Of a DNA stretch of 64,000 bases, positions 18,032-26,959 are shown piece after piece. This DNA comes from an uncultured Pseudoteredinibacter sp. (GTDB taxonomy: Bacteria; Pseudomonadota; Gammaproteobacteria; Pseudomonadales; Cellvibrionaceae). The notes below the pieces were generated by a model. That model saw nothing but the letters and a program-made list of their open reading frames with translations. It was not told where the DNA came from and made no database searches. The translations under genes were made by a program, and so were the position numbers. The number at the start of each line of letters is the position of its first letter. Within the stretch, counting starts at the first letter, position 1. The DNA is taken from assembly GCF_947500695.1 (NCBI RefSeq), contig NZ_CANMSS010000005.1:186001-250000 (forward strand), in the 5' to 3' direction.

Positions 18032-18373
18032 CTACACTTTTAAGATTAAAGTGTAGCGATTACTACAGTTTGAAAGTCGAAAGAATAGGGCTACTAATTT
18101 CTCACCCTGATAGGGATGAAAAACAAAGAATTTTTGAGATGTTAAAGGTGGCTCTAGGTAGTTTAACCAGCAATTTACAAAGGCGCGAATTAACCTTGCT
18201 CTGGAGACGCCACTGTGTCTAATGATATTAATTGACAGAGTATAATGCTGGTAATCAATTTCAACTGCAAAGGTGCAGTCAGTGGGTATGCATTCATTAA
18301 AATATGCATATATTTCATGGAATAATGCAGTTAGCGAGTCTGGCGAGCAAGAACTGATTAAGTCATCTGGCAT
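18032..18373 (-). CDS. Orphan protein (113 aa)
   Basis: Starts MPDDLISSCSPDSLTALFHE and continues with a likely mixed alpha/beta fold (FAVEIDYQHYTLSINIIRH; FFVFHPYQGEKLVALFFRL). It is the first gene after the helicase-primase on the same strand (98-bp gap). No domain recognised. Confidence 0.58.
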   Translation of the reverse strand: MPDDLISSCSPDSLTALFHEIYAYFNECIPTDCTFAVEIDYQHYTLSINIIRHSGVSRARLIRAFVNCWLNYLEPPLTSQKFFVFHPYQGEKLVALFFRLSNCSNRYTLILKV

Positions 18374-18414
18374 TGATTAAATATCTCTTTAATTTGCGCT
18401 GCACCGATGAGCAG

Positions 18415-18435
18415 GGGCTGCCCAAGAGACAGCCC
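18415..18435. terminator. Hairpin after helicase-primase gene
   Basis: GGGCTG and CAGCCC around CCCAAGAGA, 36 bp past the stop of the 882-residue gene. No T-run follows, so termination is doubtful. Confidence 0.35.
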
Positions 18436-18470
18436 TGAATAATACTAGAAATGCCTGTATTTTTCAATTT

Positions 18471-21119
18471 TTAGGCGGCTTCATTTCCCCAGCTAACAAC
18501 ATCATTTTCTAGTTGCTGCATGGTGTCAGAAATGCGTTTTTGCATTTCGGCGCAATTGATATCAACAACAGAAGTGAGCACATGTTCGATAGCAGGTGGA
18601 CTCATTCTTCCCTGAAATGCGCAGCTTTTAGCGAGGCGAAGTAAGCCTAAACGCCTGCCATCGGTCAGGGCTCGATAGGTGGCAATCTCATTATCCAAGT
18701 CAAAATCAGCTCTAACGGCTACAGTTGATGCTTTAATGTGTACGGGCTTATTTTCAATTACAGGAGGGAAGTCATCTAAGCATTTTGTCGCATCAATACC
18801 GTAACGTTCATAAACATCGCGAGATTTTCCTAGGTTGACAGCCTTATAGAAAGCGCTATCTGGATACAGGCTGTTGACGCACGGAAGCCAATAAGCCTGC
18901 ACACAGTTGTAGCTCGACTTATCGAGCCCACAACCTCCTAGGCTATATCCAGCGCCTTTTATTTTAGCGGTTAGATATCGCACAACAGCTTCATAATCCT
19001 CTGGCGTGCGAGCAGGGTTTCTAAGAAAGAATATCATGCGGAAGCGGTTGGGGGAGCTATGGCTGCAATTGAATGTAGAATGAATAATAAAAGAATGTTT
19101 CGCTATGCCTCGCTTCTTATTCTGTCGGCTAGGGTTGAATATTTCAATCGCCGCCTCCGGTGTCAAAACGCCTTTACTCTTGCCCCCATCAAAATCCAAG
19201 ATGACCAAGTTTGCACACATAAAATTGGACTTACTCCGAGCGCCTCTACCTATTTCAGGGGCGTACTTAGCAAAGATGCATGGGTAGATCTTTCCTAATT
19301 CGGCATCTCTATCTGCCACAACTCTTTCTGAACAGTTAGATAGAAACCCCTCTAGTTCCTTCAGCTCACAAGGTTCGTAACTTGGGTATCTTTGGCTCAC
19401 TGACGCCTGTAGGGTAATACCTGAAAGTGCTGAATTTGTTGCGGCAATATCATTAAGGTCAGGCTTCGCCTTCCCTTCGCCTGTGGCGGGGAAATACATA
19501 TTTGCACCATTTCCCTGTACTAATAAGCTACTTAGTGCGGGCTTATCGGTGCAATTTCCACTTGAGCGCGTGGCGAGGAACTCGTCACTCACTTGCAAAG
19601 CAAGTGATTCTGGAGATTCAATGGGAGGCACTTCTATTTCACTGAAAGAAATTTCACTTATGTGCCTTATTTGGGCTACACCTCCACGCCCAGAAGTAAA
19701 CCTCTGCGCTAAATAGATTGCAGCTTTCCGATCCATCACAACAATAGTTACTTCGTCATTGTTGCTGCGATCCCTCAAGCTAGTTCTACTTGCTATTTGG
19801 TACAGAGTGTTCAGGGTTATTGCTTGATATTGAAGCTCCTCAGGTATACCTAAGGCGTTGTATAGGGCAGCAATTTCTGGGGGTAGATTAAGTGCGACAT
19901 CGGCAATAAAGGTGTTGATGCCCATATAGCCATTGCTACCTTCATCCCGAGGGCTAACGAGAACGCAGTTTGGTAGATCGATTATCTGCCTGTTACTTTT
20001 CCGGTTGTTATTTGTACATAATAGAAACTCAGGGCTATTCACTTCCTCCAATAGCTTCATAAGCTCATTATCAACTCGCTCACCATAATCACCCAGATAC
20101 CGCTTCGAATTAACTCCCGGGTGTTTCTCAGGGTCTCTAACGTAAACAAATTTGATTCGGTTTATTAGGTCTGAGCTGTGACGCCCTCTATTTTCCAGTT
20201 TCTTTCTCGCCGACCTGTCTTCACGAAACGGTAACTTCAGTGCTCTAGTTAGCCAAGCTCCTGTGATCGAGTAGTTCCAATCCGCACTCATGATGGCGCA
20301 ACTGTGCCAACCTACAAATAGCTTTCTTTTAAGTGCCGACAACACCACTGTATTCCCTTGGCTGTCATCGCCTAACTTTTCGTACATTTCACCGGATTGC
20401 TCGAAGACGCTTCGCTTAATAAAGTGAACATAGAAAGGATTGGCAAAGGACTGTAGAAAATCCCTCATACCATCTTCATAGTTATGTTTTAACTTGTTGA
20501 AATTTCTGCGGAACTCAGACGGATTCTTGAGTTTTAAGATGTGAACAGAATCTTTAATTTCCCTTCTTTTGGGACTTCCTCTTGCATCTAAAATTGGCTC
20601 TCGGCTTTCATCTCGCACTGTTTCCGTCGTAATGACATCCTGAATTTTAGGACCAAGTTGAAACATGTCTTTTATTTGATTTCCGTAAGGATTCATTTTT
20701 ACAGCATGGCTACGAATGACATCAGGAATTTCGTCAAAAAGAATATCGCAGCAATATTTTTGGTTTCGTTCGAGGTTTTGTAAACTTGTAATGCCAGCGA
20801 ATGTCACTAATAGCACGTTGCCAAAGCTACCTTCATAGCTTTTAGCGTTAGTTTCAAACCATTTTTCAATTCTGGATACAACAGGCTTATTACTGCCGTC
20901 ACCGGCAATTAATGTGATCATTCCTTCATTGACTCCAGCTTTGATCAAGCCTTCTTTCCATTGCTGTAATAGTGAGATTTTTGTACAAACAATGACTTGA
21001 TTAATATGAATCAAGTTATTTTTAATATCGATATATGCTTGTGTTGTTTTACCGGTTCCAGTATCTGAATTGCGGTAAAGATAGGGGGGCGACCCTAATT
21101 TGGGGATTGAAATAGCCAT
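18471..21119 (-). CDS. Helicase-primase fusion: SF2-like ATPase with C-terminal PrimPol-like domain
   Basis: An 882-residue protein, probably the element's replication initiator. The N-terminus has a Walker A (DTGTGKTT, residues 19-26) and a DExx box (FDEIPD, about 128-133), followed by VVLSALKRKLF and other helicase-like stretches to about residue 480. The C-terminus resembles archaeo-eukaryotic primases: a DhD metal motif in VILDFDGG (about 639-646), then STFNCSHSSPNRFRMIFFL, and a third acidic motif in GCGLDKSS before QAYWLPCVNSLYP, the wording of plasmid/phage PrimPol proteins. The primase-last order is unusual, since PrimPol domains usually precede a helicase. Domain calls are from motifs only. 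It faces the long repeat-rich region. Confidence 0.75.
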   Translation of the reverse strand: MAISIPKLGSPPYLYRNSDTGTGKTTQAYIDIKNNLIHINQVIVCTKISLLQQWKEGLIKAGVNEGMITLIAGDGSNKPVVSRIEKWFETNAKSYEGSFGNVLLVTFAGITSLQNLERNQKYCCDILFDEIPDVIRSHAVKMNPYGNQIKDMFQLGPKIQDVITTETVRDESREPILDARGSPKRREIKDSVHILKLKNPSEFRRNFNKLKHNYEDGMRDFLQSFANPFYVHFIKRSVFEQSGEMYEKLGDDSQGNTVVLSALKRKLFVGWHSCAIMSADWNYSITGAWLTRALKLPFREDRSARKKLENRGRHSSDLINRIKFVYVRDPEKHPGVNSKRYLGDYGERVDNELMKLLEEVNSPEFLLCTNNNRKSNRQIIDLPNCVLVSPRDEGSNGYMGINTFIADVALNLPPEIAALYNALGIPEELQYQAITLNTLYQIASRTSLRDRSNNDEVTIVVMDRKAAIYLAQRFTSGRGGVAQIRHISEISFSEIEVPPIESPESLALQVSDEFLATRSSGNCTDKPALSSLLVQGNGANMYFPATGEGKAKPDLNDIAATNSALSGITLQASVSQRYPSYEPCELKELEGFLSNCSERVVADRDAELGKIYPCIFAKYAPEIGRGARSKSNFMCANLVILDFDGGKSKGVLTPEAAIEIFNPSRQNKKRGIAKHSFIIHSTFNCSHSSPNRFRMIFFLRNPARTPEDYEAVVRYLTAKIKGAGYSLGGCGLDKSSYNCVQAYWLPCVNSLYPDSAFYKAVNLGKSRDVYERYGIDATKCLDDFPPVIENKPVHIKASTVAVRADFDLDNEIATYRALTDGRRLGLLRLAKSCAFQGRMSPPAIEHVLTSVVDINCAEMQKRISDTMQQLENDVVSWGNEAA

Positions 21120-21461
21120 TGTTTAAGCCTTTTTTATTTATTATTGGCGGTTTGCATTTGTTTAATCAGGGTGCCTCCTGTCAGATCAAGGCTGCGGTCC
21201 ATGCAGGTTTTCTCGTTGGGCGGCGATTACTCGCTGTAAACGGTCAAAATGAATGAAAGGGGTAGCCGTCAGCCACTCCATATCCGGAGATAACATTCTT
21301 TGAAAAAAACACAGGTTGGGATAAGCCTGATCAGTAGGTTTTCAGCTTAGATCTGTTAATCAAATCGGCTTGAATAATTGATATGGAGCAAACTGCTCTT
21401 AGGGAAAAAATTCATATTATCCTATTTTTATAGTTGTTTTTATTGGGAGAATAAGCCCACA

Positions 21462-21514
21462 TAATCAAACGTATTCTGAGAAATTCTAAACCAGCTTAGC
21501 TGATTGTTTGATTA
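21462..21514. repeat. Inverted repeat TAATCAAAC / GTTTGATTA
   Basis: Perfect 9-bp arms at 21462-21470 and 21506-21514, enclosing the smaller palindrome CAGCTTAGCTG. Confidence 0.6.
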
Positions 21515-21578
21515 AGAATTGAGATGATTAAGTGTATCGGGCTGGAGCCCTGATTACGCAATGAAGAATAAAAAATAT

Positions 21579-21610
21579 ATTTGAACAATGTTCAAATAAT
21601 CCAATGTTCA
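21579..21610. repeat. Palindrome ATTTGAAC-AAT-GTTCAAAT with extra half-site
   Basis: Perfect 8-bp arms at 21579-21597, next to an A/T-rich tract. AATGTTCA, which spans the centre and right arm, recurs 16 bp downstream (21603-21610), as expected for an initiator or repressor binding site. Confidence 0.6.
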
Positions 21611-21684
21611 TCATTTTTGAGTAATAATACGGTACTTAATCGAATCAATATTTCAATATACTATATTAGAGGTTGTTGGTAAAT

Positions 21685-21700
21685 AGGCAAAGATTTGCCT
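21685..21700. repeat. Palindrome AGGCAAAGATTTGCCT
   Basis: Perfect 7-bp arms around GA within the candidate origin region. Confidence 0.55.
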
Positions 21701-21840
21701 GACTATTGAGCGTATTGGGTAGTATCTGAAGGCTGTATTACTGATGTGCGGGCGGATGGATGTAGCATAGTTCAGTTGATACCTATCATTGTTTTAATGG
21801 GTTGCTTTTTTACGGGGATGCCTTAGATTCTATTTTTGAG

Positions 21841-21860
21841 CTAATACCCACCGGTATTAG
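21841..21860. repeat. Palindrome CTAATACC-CACC-GGTATTAG
   Basis: Perfect 8-bp arms with a 4-base loop within the candidate origin region. Confidence 0.6.
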
Positions 21861-22186
21861 GAGTTTAAACGTGCTCAAAGCGCGAGTTAGATCTCTACAA
21901 TCTATAGCGAGCTTAGTTAATGGCACCTTTTATGAAAGCCTGATAATGTGACCAGTGATCGTTAGGGGCACATAAAAATTAGCTTTTAAGGCTGAGATGA
22001 AACCTATTTCTCGTGTCTGACTGGAAGAGGGGCGAGGGTTAGTAAGGTTGAGGGCATAGTATAACACTTATCATAAGGGTTAAATTAGGCTGATGCATAT
22101 ACAATAATGGTTATGTGTGCTGTTTTCTATTATCGTCGTCCGGCTATACGGATCCTCGAACCCTTGTAGAGTGGTGTTTAAGAATC

Positions 22187-22218
22187 CGTTAAATGGTTAG
22201 TTTCCTAATTATTTAACG
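22187..22218. promoter_or_regulatory. 14-bp stem-loop in the parA leader
   Basis: CGTTAAATGGTTAG and CTAATTATTTAACG pair through 14 positions (two G-T in RNA) around TTTC, about 105 bp before parA. It may be a ParA/ParB operator, a partition site, or an RNA hairpin in the leader. Confidence 0.55.
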
Positions 22219-22322
22219 AGAAGGCTTCAGTTGCTCCACGGCGACTGGATTCAGAAAATTTTAAGGATAGAATACATTACTATCTTATTGATACGTTCCT
22301 GAGACTATATGGAGATAATCAC

Positions 22323-23159
22323 TTGAAGGTTGTTAGTTTAATAAATATGAAAGGCGGCGTTGCGAAAACGACAATGGCGATTAATATCGCTGACTGTTTA
22401 GCGACCCGACATGGGAAAAGTGTACTTCTGATAGATGTTGACCCGCAGTTCAATGCCACGCAATGCCTAATGCCACCGGATCAGTACATATCGCATGTAA
22501 AGGACGATGGAGATACTATTCTGAAGATATTCGACCGATCTCAAAGAGTAATTCCGAGTACTGTTGCTGATTCATCTCAGTCCAAACCCAAAAAGCTAGA
22601 AGACATTGAGGTTGTTAACATAAAGAACAACTTTGACCTTCTTCCGGGGAACCTTGAACTATATAGATTAGAGATGGCTCCCGGAGATGGTAGGGAAAAC
22701 AGGTTAAAGAATTACTTGCAGACAGTTTGCGATGATTATGACTATGTAGTGATCGATACTCCGCCAACTCCTTCGGTTTGGATGACAAGTGCTTTGATTG
22801 CCTCGGATTTCTATCTAATTCCGGTAAGGGCAGATCCTATATCTTTGACAGGAATAGATTTGCTTAGGAGTATCATTGAAGAAAAGAAGGACAACTTTGA
22901 CTTGAATCTATGTTGTGCCGGTTTAATCTTAACTGTTACAGAATCGAATACGTTAGTATTTCGACGTGCGAAAGAGAATCTTGAAAGAGATAAGTATTGG
23001 TGTAAATACTTATATCAGGTTTCGCTTCCTAAACGCACTGGCATTGCTCAGGGGCAGTTGGAGCAAACCCATATTCTTTCTAGCGATAATAACGACGCAA
23101 AAAGAGCTATTACCGCGATTACAACAGAGTTTACAAATAGGGTTGAAGATGATGAGTGA
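22323..23159 (+). CDS. parA: ParA-type partition ATPase
   Basis: A 278-residue ATPase of the ParA/MinD family, which moves plasmids and similar replicons by binding DNA non-specifically. It starts at TTG (GGAGA ten bases upstream) with KVVSLINMKGGVAKTT, the deviant Walker A (residues 10-17). SVLLIDVDPQFNATQ and YVVIDTPPTP (Walker B and switch) follow. No N-terminal helix-turn-helix is present, so it is of the small Soj-like type. It is followed by two overlapping or adjacent genes. A ParA in an integrated element suggests an excised circular form that is maintained. Confidence 0.92.
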   Translation: MKVVSLINMKGGVAKTTMAINIADCLATRHGKSVLLIDVDPQFNATQCLMPPDQYISHVKDDGDTILKIFDRSQRVIPSTVADSSQSKPKKLEDIEVVNIKNNFDLLPGNLELYRLEMAPGDGRENRLKNYLQTVCDDYDYVVIDTPPTPSVWMTSALIASDFYLIPVRADPISLTGIDLLRSIIEEKKDNFDLNLCCAGLILTVTESNTLVFRRAKENLERDKYWCKYLYQVSLPKRTGIAQGQLEQTHILSSDNNDAKRAITAITTEFTNRVEDDE

Positions 23160-23673
23160 GTCAAAGAAAGTGAAAAGTAAATCCTTGTCAGATGAAACTA
23201 AAGTTAAGCATGCAATTGACTTTATTGAAGAGCTTTCATGGCTATTAGACTCGAAGCGAAATTTAAAGCTAAGCGACATACCAAGTATACTAAGGCAGCA
23301 GTTATCACCCGCTAGTTCAGCAGAAAATGTTGCTAATAAATATGCTTCCCCTAATCCGAATATCCATTATTTGATTGGTGTTTTGCCGAGACTATTTCAA
23401 GACAAAGAACTATTTCCAAAAAATGAAGATATAGCTTCATTTGCTAAAGATGTTTTAGGTTTGGAAATGAAAAGGGTTGAAAAACGCTCTAAATACGAGC
23501 TGATAGGAATGGTGGTTTGTGAGTGTAACGACCTAGACGATTCTAAGTTAGAAGATATGGTTAGCGCATTATCTGTTGCTACTGGGAGTTCAGAAAAAAT
23601 TAGTCGATTTGCTGCGGAGCGCAAAGCAACGGGGTTTTCTTGGAATGAAACAATAAGGAAGCTGGCGCAGTAA
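23152..23673 (+). CDS. Orphan protein overlapping parA (173 aa), possible partition partner
   Basis: The start overlaps the parA stop in ATGATGAGTGA, so translation is coupled; the ATG at 23149 is an alternative. The product begins MSESKKVKSKSLSDETKVKH and is helical and charged throughout, ending GFSWNETIRKLAQ. There is no ParB nuclease-like motif and no obvious ribbon-helix-helix, so a DNA-binding adaptor role (the usual partner of a small ParA) rests only on position. Confidence 0.72.
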   Translation: MSESKKVKSKSLSDETKVKHAIDFIEELSWLLDSKRNLKLSDIPSILRQQLSPASSAENVANKYASPNPNIHYLIGVLPRLFQDKELFPKNEDIASFAKDVLGLEMKRVEKRSKYELIGMVVCECNDLDDSKLEDMVSALSVATGSSEKISRFAAERKATGFSWNETIRKLAQ

Positions 23674-23674
23674 T

Positions 23675-24394
23675 ATGACAAGAGAATGCAAAAAGGACTT
23701 TGAAAGAATTCAGGGATACGTTGGAAAATACAGTATTGAGCAAAATTTAGATAATAGTGACTATATTGCTTCTCTAAAGAGAATGCACAAGTGCTACTTT
23801 TCGTTGATAACTTGGAATGCTGAATTATTGCATAGGAAAGAGGGATTTGCCTCTTTAGAGCCATCTAGCAGTGAAGATATTATTCTGAGGTTGGCGGAAG
23901 TTGTTTCTGATTCCGGGACTTCATTATTTAACTGGATGAATGGAAACTATAAGGCTTCAAGAGTGATGCTTAGAGTTTCAATCGAAAATTTTGTCAGAGC
24001 TATAAGTGCATTTGAGGATAAAAGCCAGCTATTGGAGAAGAATGTTCATCAACTCTTTGAGCGCGCCTCGAAACAAGAGGTTTTTAGAAAAGAGGGTAAC
24101 ATTAGAAAATGTTATGAATCACTACATTCTGATTACAAAACCCTTTGTGAGGATGCTCATACAGCCTCGGTACATAATATGGAGCATCTTACCTCTCTAT
24201 CTGATTTGCCAGCTTATGAGAAAGAGAAGTCTGGTAGCTCTGCTGAGATATATGTGAGGATTTGCAGGAATATTACAGCAATATTTTGTATTAGATTTAA
24301 TTCTTTTTACCATCAAATGCATCATCGAAATAGGGAGAATATTCTTAATAGTTTGAGTTCGGAAATCAAGTCTATTGTCACAGCACCCCCATAA
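23675..24394 (+). CDS. Orphan helical protein (239 aa) in the parA operon
   Basis: It begins one base after the previous stop, so it belongs to the same transcript. The sequence is almost all alpha-helical. The middle part, SRVMLRVSIENFVRAISAFE, followed later by HNMEHLTSL, is reminiscent of HEPN-like or AbiV-like helical proteins, but I do not see a convincing RxxxxH ribonuclease motif. Function unknown; a defence or toxin role would be inference. Confidence 0.65.
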   Translation: MTRECKKDFERIQGYVGKYSIEQNLDNSDYIASLKRMHKCYFSLITWNAELLHRKEGFASLEPSSSEDIILRLAEVVSDSGTSLFNWMNGNYKASRVMLRVSIENFVRAISAFEDKSQLLEKNVHQLFERASKQEVFRKEGNIRKCYESLHSDYKTLCEDAHTASVHNMEHLTSLSDLPAYEKEKSGSSAEIYVRICRNITAIFCIRFNSFYHQMHHRNRENILNSLSSEIKSIVTAPP

Positions 24395-24462
24395 CGTGGG
24401 ATATTTATATGAAATTGGTTTTACAGTTTTAGTGAGAAAAGCTAGTTAAGGATCAAGGTAGT

Positions 24463-25653
24463 ATGATTGGTGAAGAAGAATTTTGTCGGTTTATTCAGCG
24501 GTACGAGGCGAACAAGAGAATAGATGCCTTTTTTACTGAGCATCACTTTTATAAAGAAGTTGAGCGATTTTTTTCTAAAGCTGGATGTGCTTTTAACTGG
24601 TATTACACGAACTTTGCTGTATCAGAAAGGGCGAAAGCTAGAGAAATTAAGGAAAATTATCTTTTTTTTAAGGTGGCGTTAGGCGGAGTTTCTTTTCCCT
24701 TTAACGAAACAGATAAGATTTTCATTGAAACCTTGCTTGAAGATAAGCGAAATCGTGTTGTACTAATTTTGGGTGAGCATAATAAACCTTGGAAAGCAAA
24801 GCTAGTATGTGGTTTGGACTCTGATGGTCAGGTGGTTTTTGATGATAATTACCCAGAGGAAGCGGATAGCTTTTTTGCCCAAATATTGACATTACTAAAT
24901 GAACCAGTCTGCGAATTAGGGGAGGCTTATCCGCCTACAAATCCTAAAAGCCCGAAAAAGTACATTGAGTTGTTATATAGTGTATTGGATTCGTTTGAAA
25001 AACAGGAATTCTTGTTGGGGCGTAGATTTATTTATGAGCTGTTTTACAAGTGGTTTCGATGTTTTCCTGTAGACTTAGATGCAATAGTTAGAATTGGTGG
25101 AAAAGTAGTCGTCATTGAATATAAAAGGAAGCGTCCTTCAAAGGGGAACTTTATAGGTCCAGAAAATACCCCTGAGACCCTTATTGAAATAGAAAGGCAG
25201 TTTTCGAATGATTTGAAACTTCTTGATAAACCAGAGTTTAAGGAAGTCGTCGAAATTATGGAAAAATATGGCGCTGTCCGGCAAAGCAATATGCCGTCTT
25301 ATGGGTTGGATATACGCCCCCACTCGTTGTTTGTTAGGTGGTGTTTTCGTAATGCTATTCCTTACTATTTCATAGTCTGGGATCATGAAGTTGATTTCGG
25401 GGACTTTAGTGGAAAGAGCCGCTCAAGCAGTATGATGGATTTAGACAAGTGGATATTTCTAACGCCACAATTGATTAAGGGAGGGTATGTCTTACCTAAG
25501 GATCTTAAGGGCTTTTCCTTTACTGATGGAATTGATAGCGGGCGGGATAGTTATCTGCGCTTTCAAGAAACAATAAGTGAATCTCATTTAAATCAAATAT
25601 CGAATGGTACATCTATGCACGCAGTATTTAGCTCTCTAGCTACCAGTTTGTAA
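24463..25653 (+). CDS. Predicted PD-(D/E)xK-type nuclease (396 aa)
   Basis: An orphan whose C-terminal third contains LDAIVRIGGKVVVIEYKRKR: an Asp, a beta-strand, then E-x-K, the core of the PD-(D/E)xK nuclease fold. The N-terminal 150 residues (FFTEHHFYKEVERFFSKAG onwards) resemble no family I know. It lies 68 bp after the helical orphan in the same direction. Its 3' end overlaps the EcoRII-type endonuclease gene by 18 bp, tail to tail. It could be a restriction or DNA-processing enzyme of the element; specificity cannot be told. Confidence 0.68.
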   Translation: MIGEEEFCRFIQRYEANKRIDAFFTEHHFYKEVERFFSKAGCAFNWYYTNFAVSERAKAREIKENYLFFKVALGGVSFPFNETDKIFIETLLEDKRNRVVLILGEHNKPWKAKLVCGLDSDGQVVFDDNYPEEADSFFAQILTLLNEPVCELGEAYPPTNPKSPKKYIELLYSVLDSFEKQEFLLGRRFIYELFYKWFRCFPVDLDAIVRIGGKVVVIEYKRKRPSKGNFIGPENTPETLIEIERQFSNDLKLLDKPEFKEVVEIMEKYGAVRQSNMPSYGLDIRPHSLFVRWCFRNAIPYYFIVWDHEVDFGDFSGKSRSSSMMDLDKWIFLTPQLIKGGYVLPKDLKGFSFTDGIDSGRDSYLRFQETISESHLNQISNGTSMHAVFSSLATSL

Positions 25654-26841
25654 AGTGGAAACGTGCTCTACAAACTTCTCGAAATCCCAAATCCAACGTC
25701 TTTGCTCTTCGGTGTATGTTGAATGAATCGATTTGGGGATTACAAGTTGTAATTTAGCACTCATCATTTCGTAAGTTTGGTTGATAGATATCTTGGGTTG
25801 TAAAGTGAAAAGGTGCTTTTCAGTTATTCTATCTGCCTCAGTTAAAACTTGGCGCCAACGGTCTTTGCATGTTGTTTTTACCCCAAGCATTGTTAAATTA
25901 TCATCGGGGAAGTTTGGATCAAGGTAGTTATCTATAGAAGGGAAAAGGAAATCTGGTTTTTTGTTGTTTTCGGTCTTTGGTTCCCATGAGTGGTGTATAT
26001 CCTTTTCACTAAATAGGTGCGCCAAATGATTTTCAAGTGCATTTCCTGCTCTTGAATTTCTACGTTGTCGAATTGTCTGGGAGAAGGCTAAAAAGTCATC
26101 TGAATTGCTAAAACCTTCCATTAGTTTTCTCTCAATGATCTCTCCTTCAAGTTGACGAAACATAGCCTCTTCAGTCTCCCACCACCCAATAATGGCATTG
26201 TCAACTGTGTCAAAGTCAGTGAGGCTGCCTGCGATCTCACGTGCTAATGCTGAAAATATTTTTGTTTTTGGGAATACAAGCCCTCCGAACCTTTCTGTTA
26301 TCAAGTCCAGATAGTTTGAGCCAAAGTTTGCTTTAACTTCAATTCCGATTTCTTCAAGAATAAAGCGTTTTGTGACGCTTATCGCTTCTTGTTTATCGCT
26401 GAAATCAAAAGTTTTAAACGTTGTCGATATTTGCTCGCCAAACAGGTCAAATAGCTCCAGCTCTGATTGGGAATCTTTGGGCGCCGAGACAAAAATTATC
26501 GTTAGGTCTTTTCTTAGTATTACTGCTAAAGGATCGCCCGCTGACGCTAATTCCAGTGCCGGATTACTTTGGTAGTAGAGTCTGTATTCAGATCTTGTAG
26601 GATGGTTCTCTCTCGCATCGTACCAAGTAACCTTTCCCGGTAATGATTCAATCTTGTCTTGATTATCATCGAGGCGAATAAAATTGGCAATATATTCAGA
26701 TTTTTCACCAAGGTAACTTTTCATTTTCTTGGTGCCGTTGAGCTCGTGCTGATTAGAGCGGCTAGTGTTGCATTCAACCGCACTTAATCGTTTAACGGAA
26801 GCTCCGATAATGTAGTCGTTTAATTTGCCGAAATCAGACAT
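25636..26841 (-). CDS. EcoRII-type type IIE restriction endonuclease
   Basis: A 401-residue homologue of R.EcoRII (404 residues), which cuts before CCWGG and needs a second site as effector. The C-terminal catalytic domain is very close to the family: RAGNALENHLAHLF with Glu270, KKPDFLFPS with Asp297, and VKTTCKDRWRQVL with Lys322, each within two positions of the catalytic residues of EcoRII. The N-terminal effector-binding domain is also present, so the enzyme is full length. It is separated by about 120 bp from the cognate methyltransferase gene on the same strand. Recognition of CCWGG is inferred from the family. Confidence 0.93.
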   Translation of the reverse strand: MSDFGKLNDYIIGASVKRLSAVECNTSRSNQHELNGTKKMKSYLGEKSEYIANFIRLDDNQDKIESLPGKVTWYDARENHPTRSEYRLYYQSNPALELASAGDPLAVILRKDLTIIFVSAPKDSQSELELFDLFGEQISTTFKTFDFSDKQEAISVTKRFILEEIGIEVKANFGSNYLDLITERFGGLVFPKTKIFSALAREIAGSLTDFDTVDNAIIGWWETEEAMFRQLEGEIIERKLMEGFSNSDDFLAFSQTIRQRRNSRAGNALENHLAHLFSEKDIHHSWEPKTENNKKPDFLFPSIDNYLDPNFPDDNLTMLGVKTTCKDRWRQVLTEADRITEKHLFTLQPKISINQTYEMMSAKLQLVIPKSIHSTYTEEQRRWIWDFEKFVEHVSTLQTGS

Positions 26842-26959
26842 GTATTTACCAATCCATTTAATAAACGTATCGGTGTCAACTTTTCAACTTTAGACCATCA
26901 GAGCTATCAGCTCTAAGCTATTGCATTGAGATAACACCTTAGTTGAGCATTCTATTTAC

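Larger units (their letters stand above)
21120..22322. other. 1.2-kb non-coding region, candidate origin/centromere
   Basis: No convincing gene on either strand. The region lies between the helicase-primase start (21119, leftward) and the parA start (22323, rightward) and contains AT-rich tracts and at least five inverted repeats (separate entries), plus a repeated AATGTTCA (21587-21594 and 21603-21610). This is the layout expected for a replication origin and partition site. Function is inference. Confidence 0.55.
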
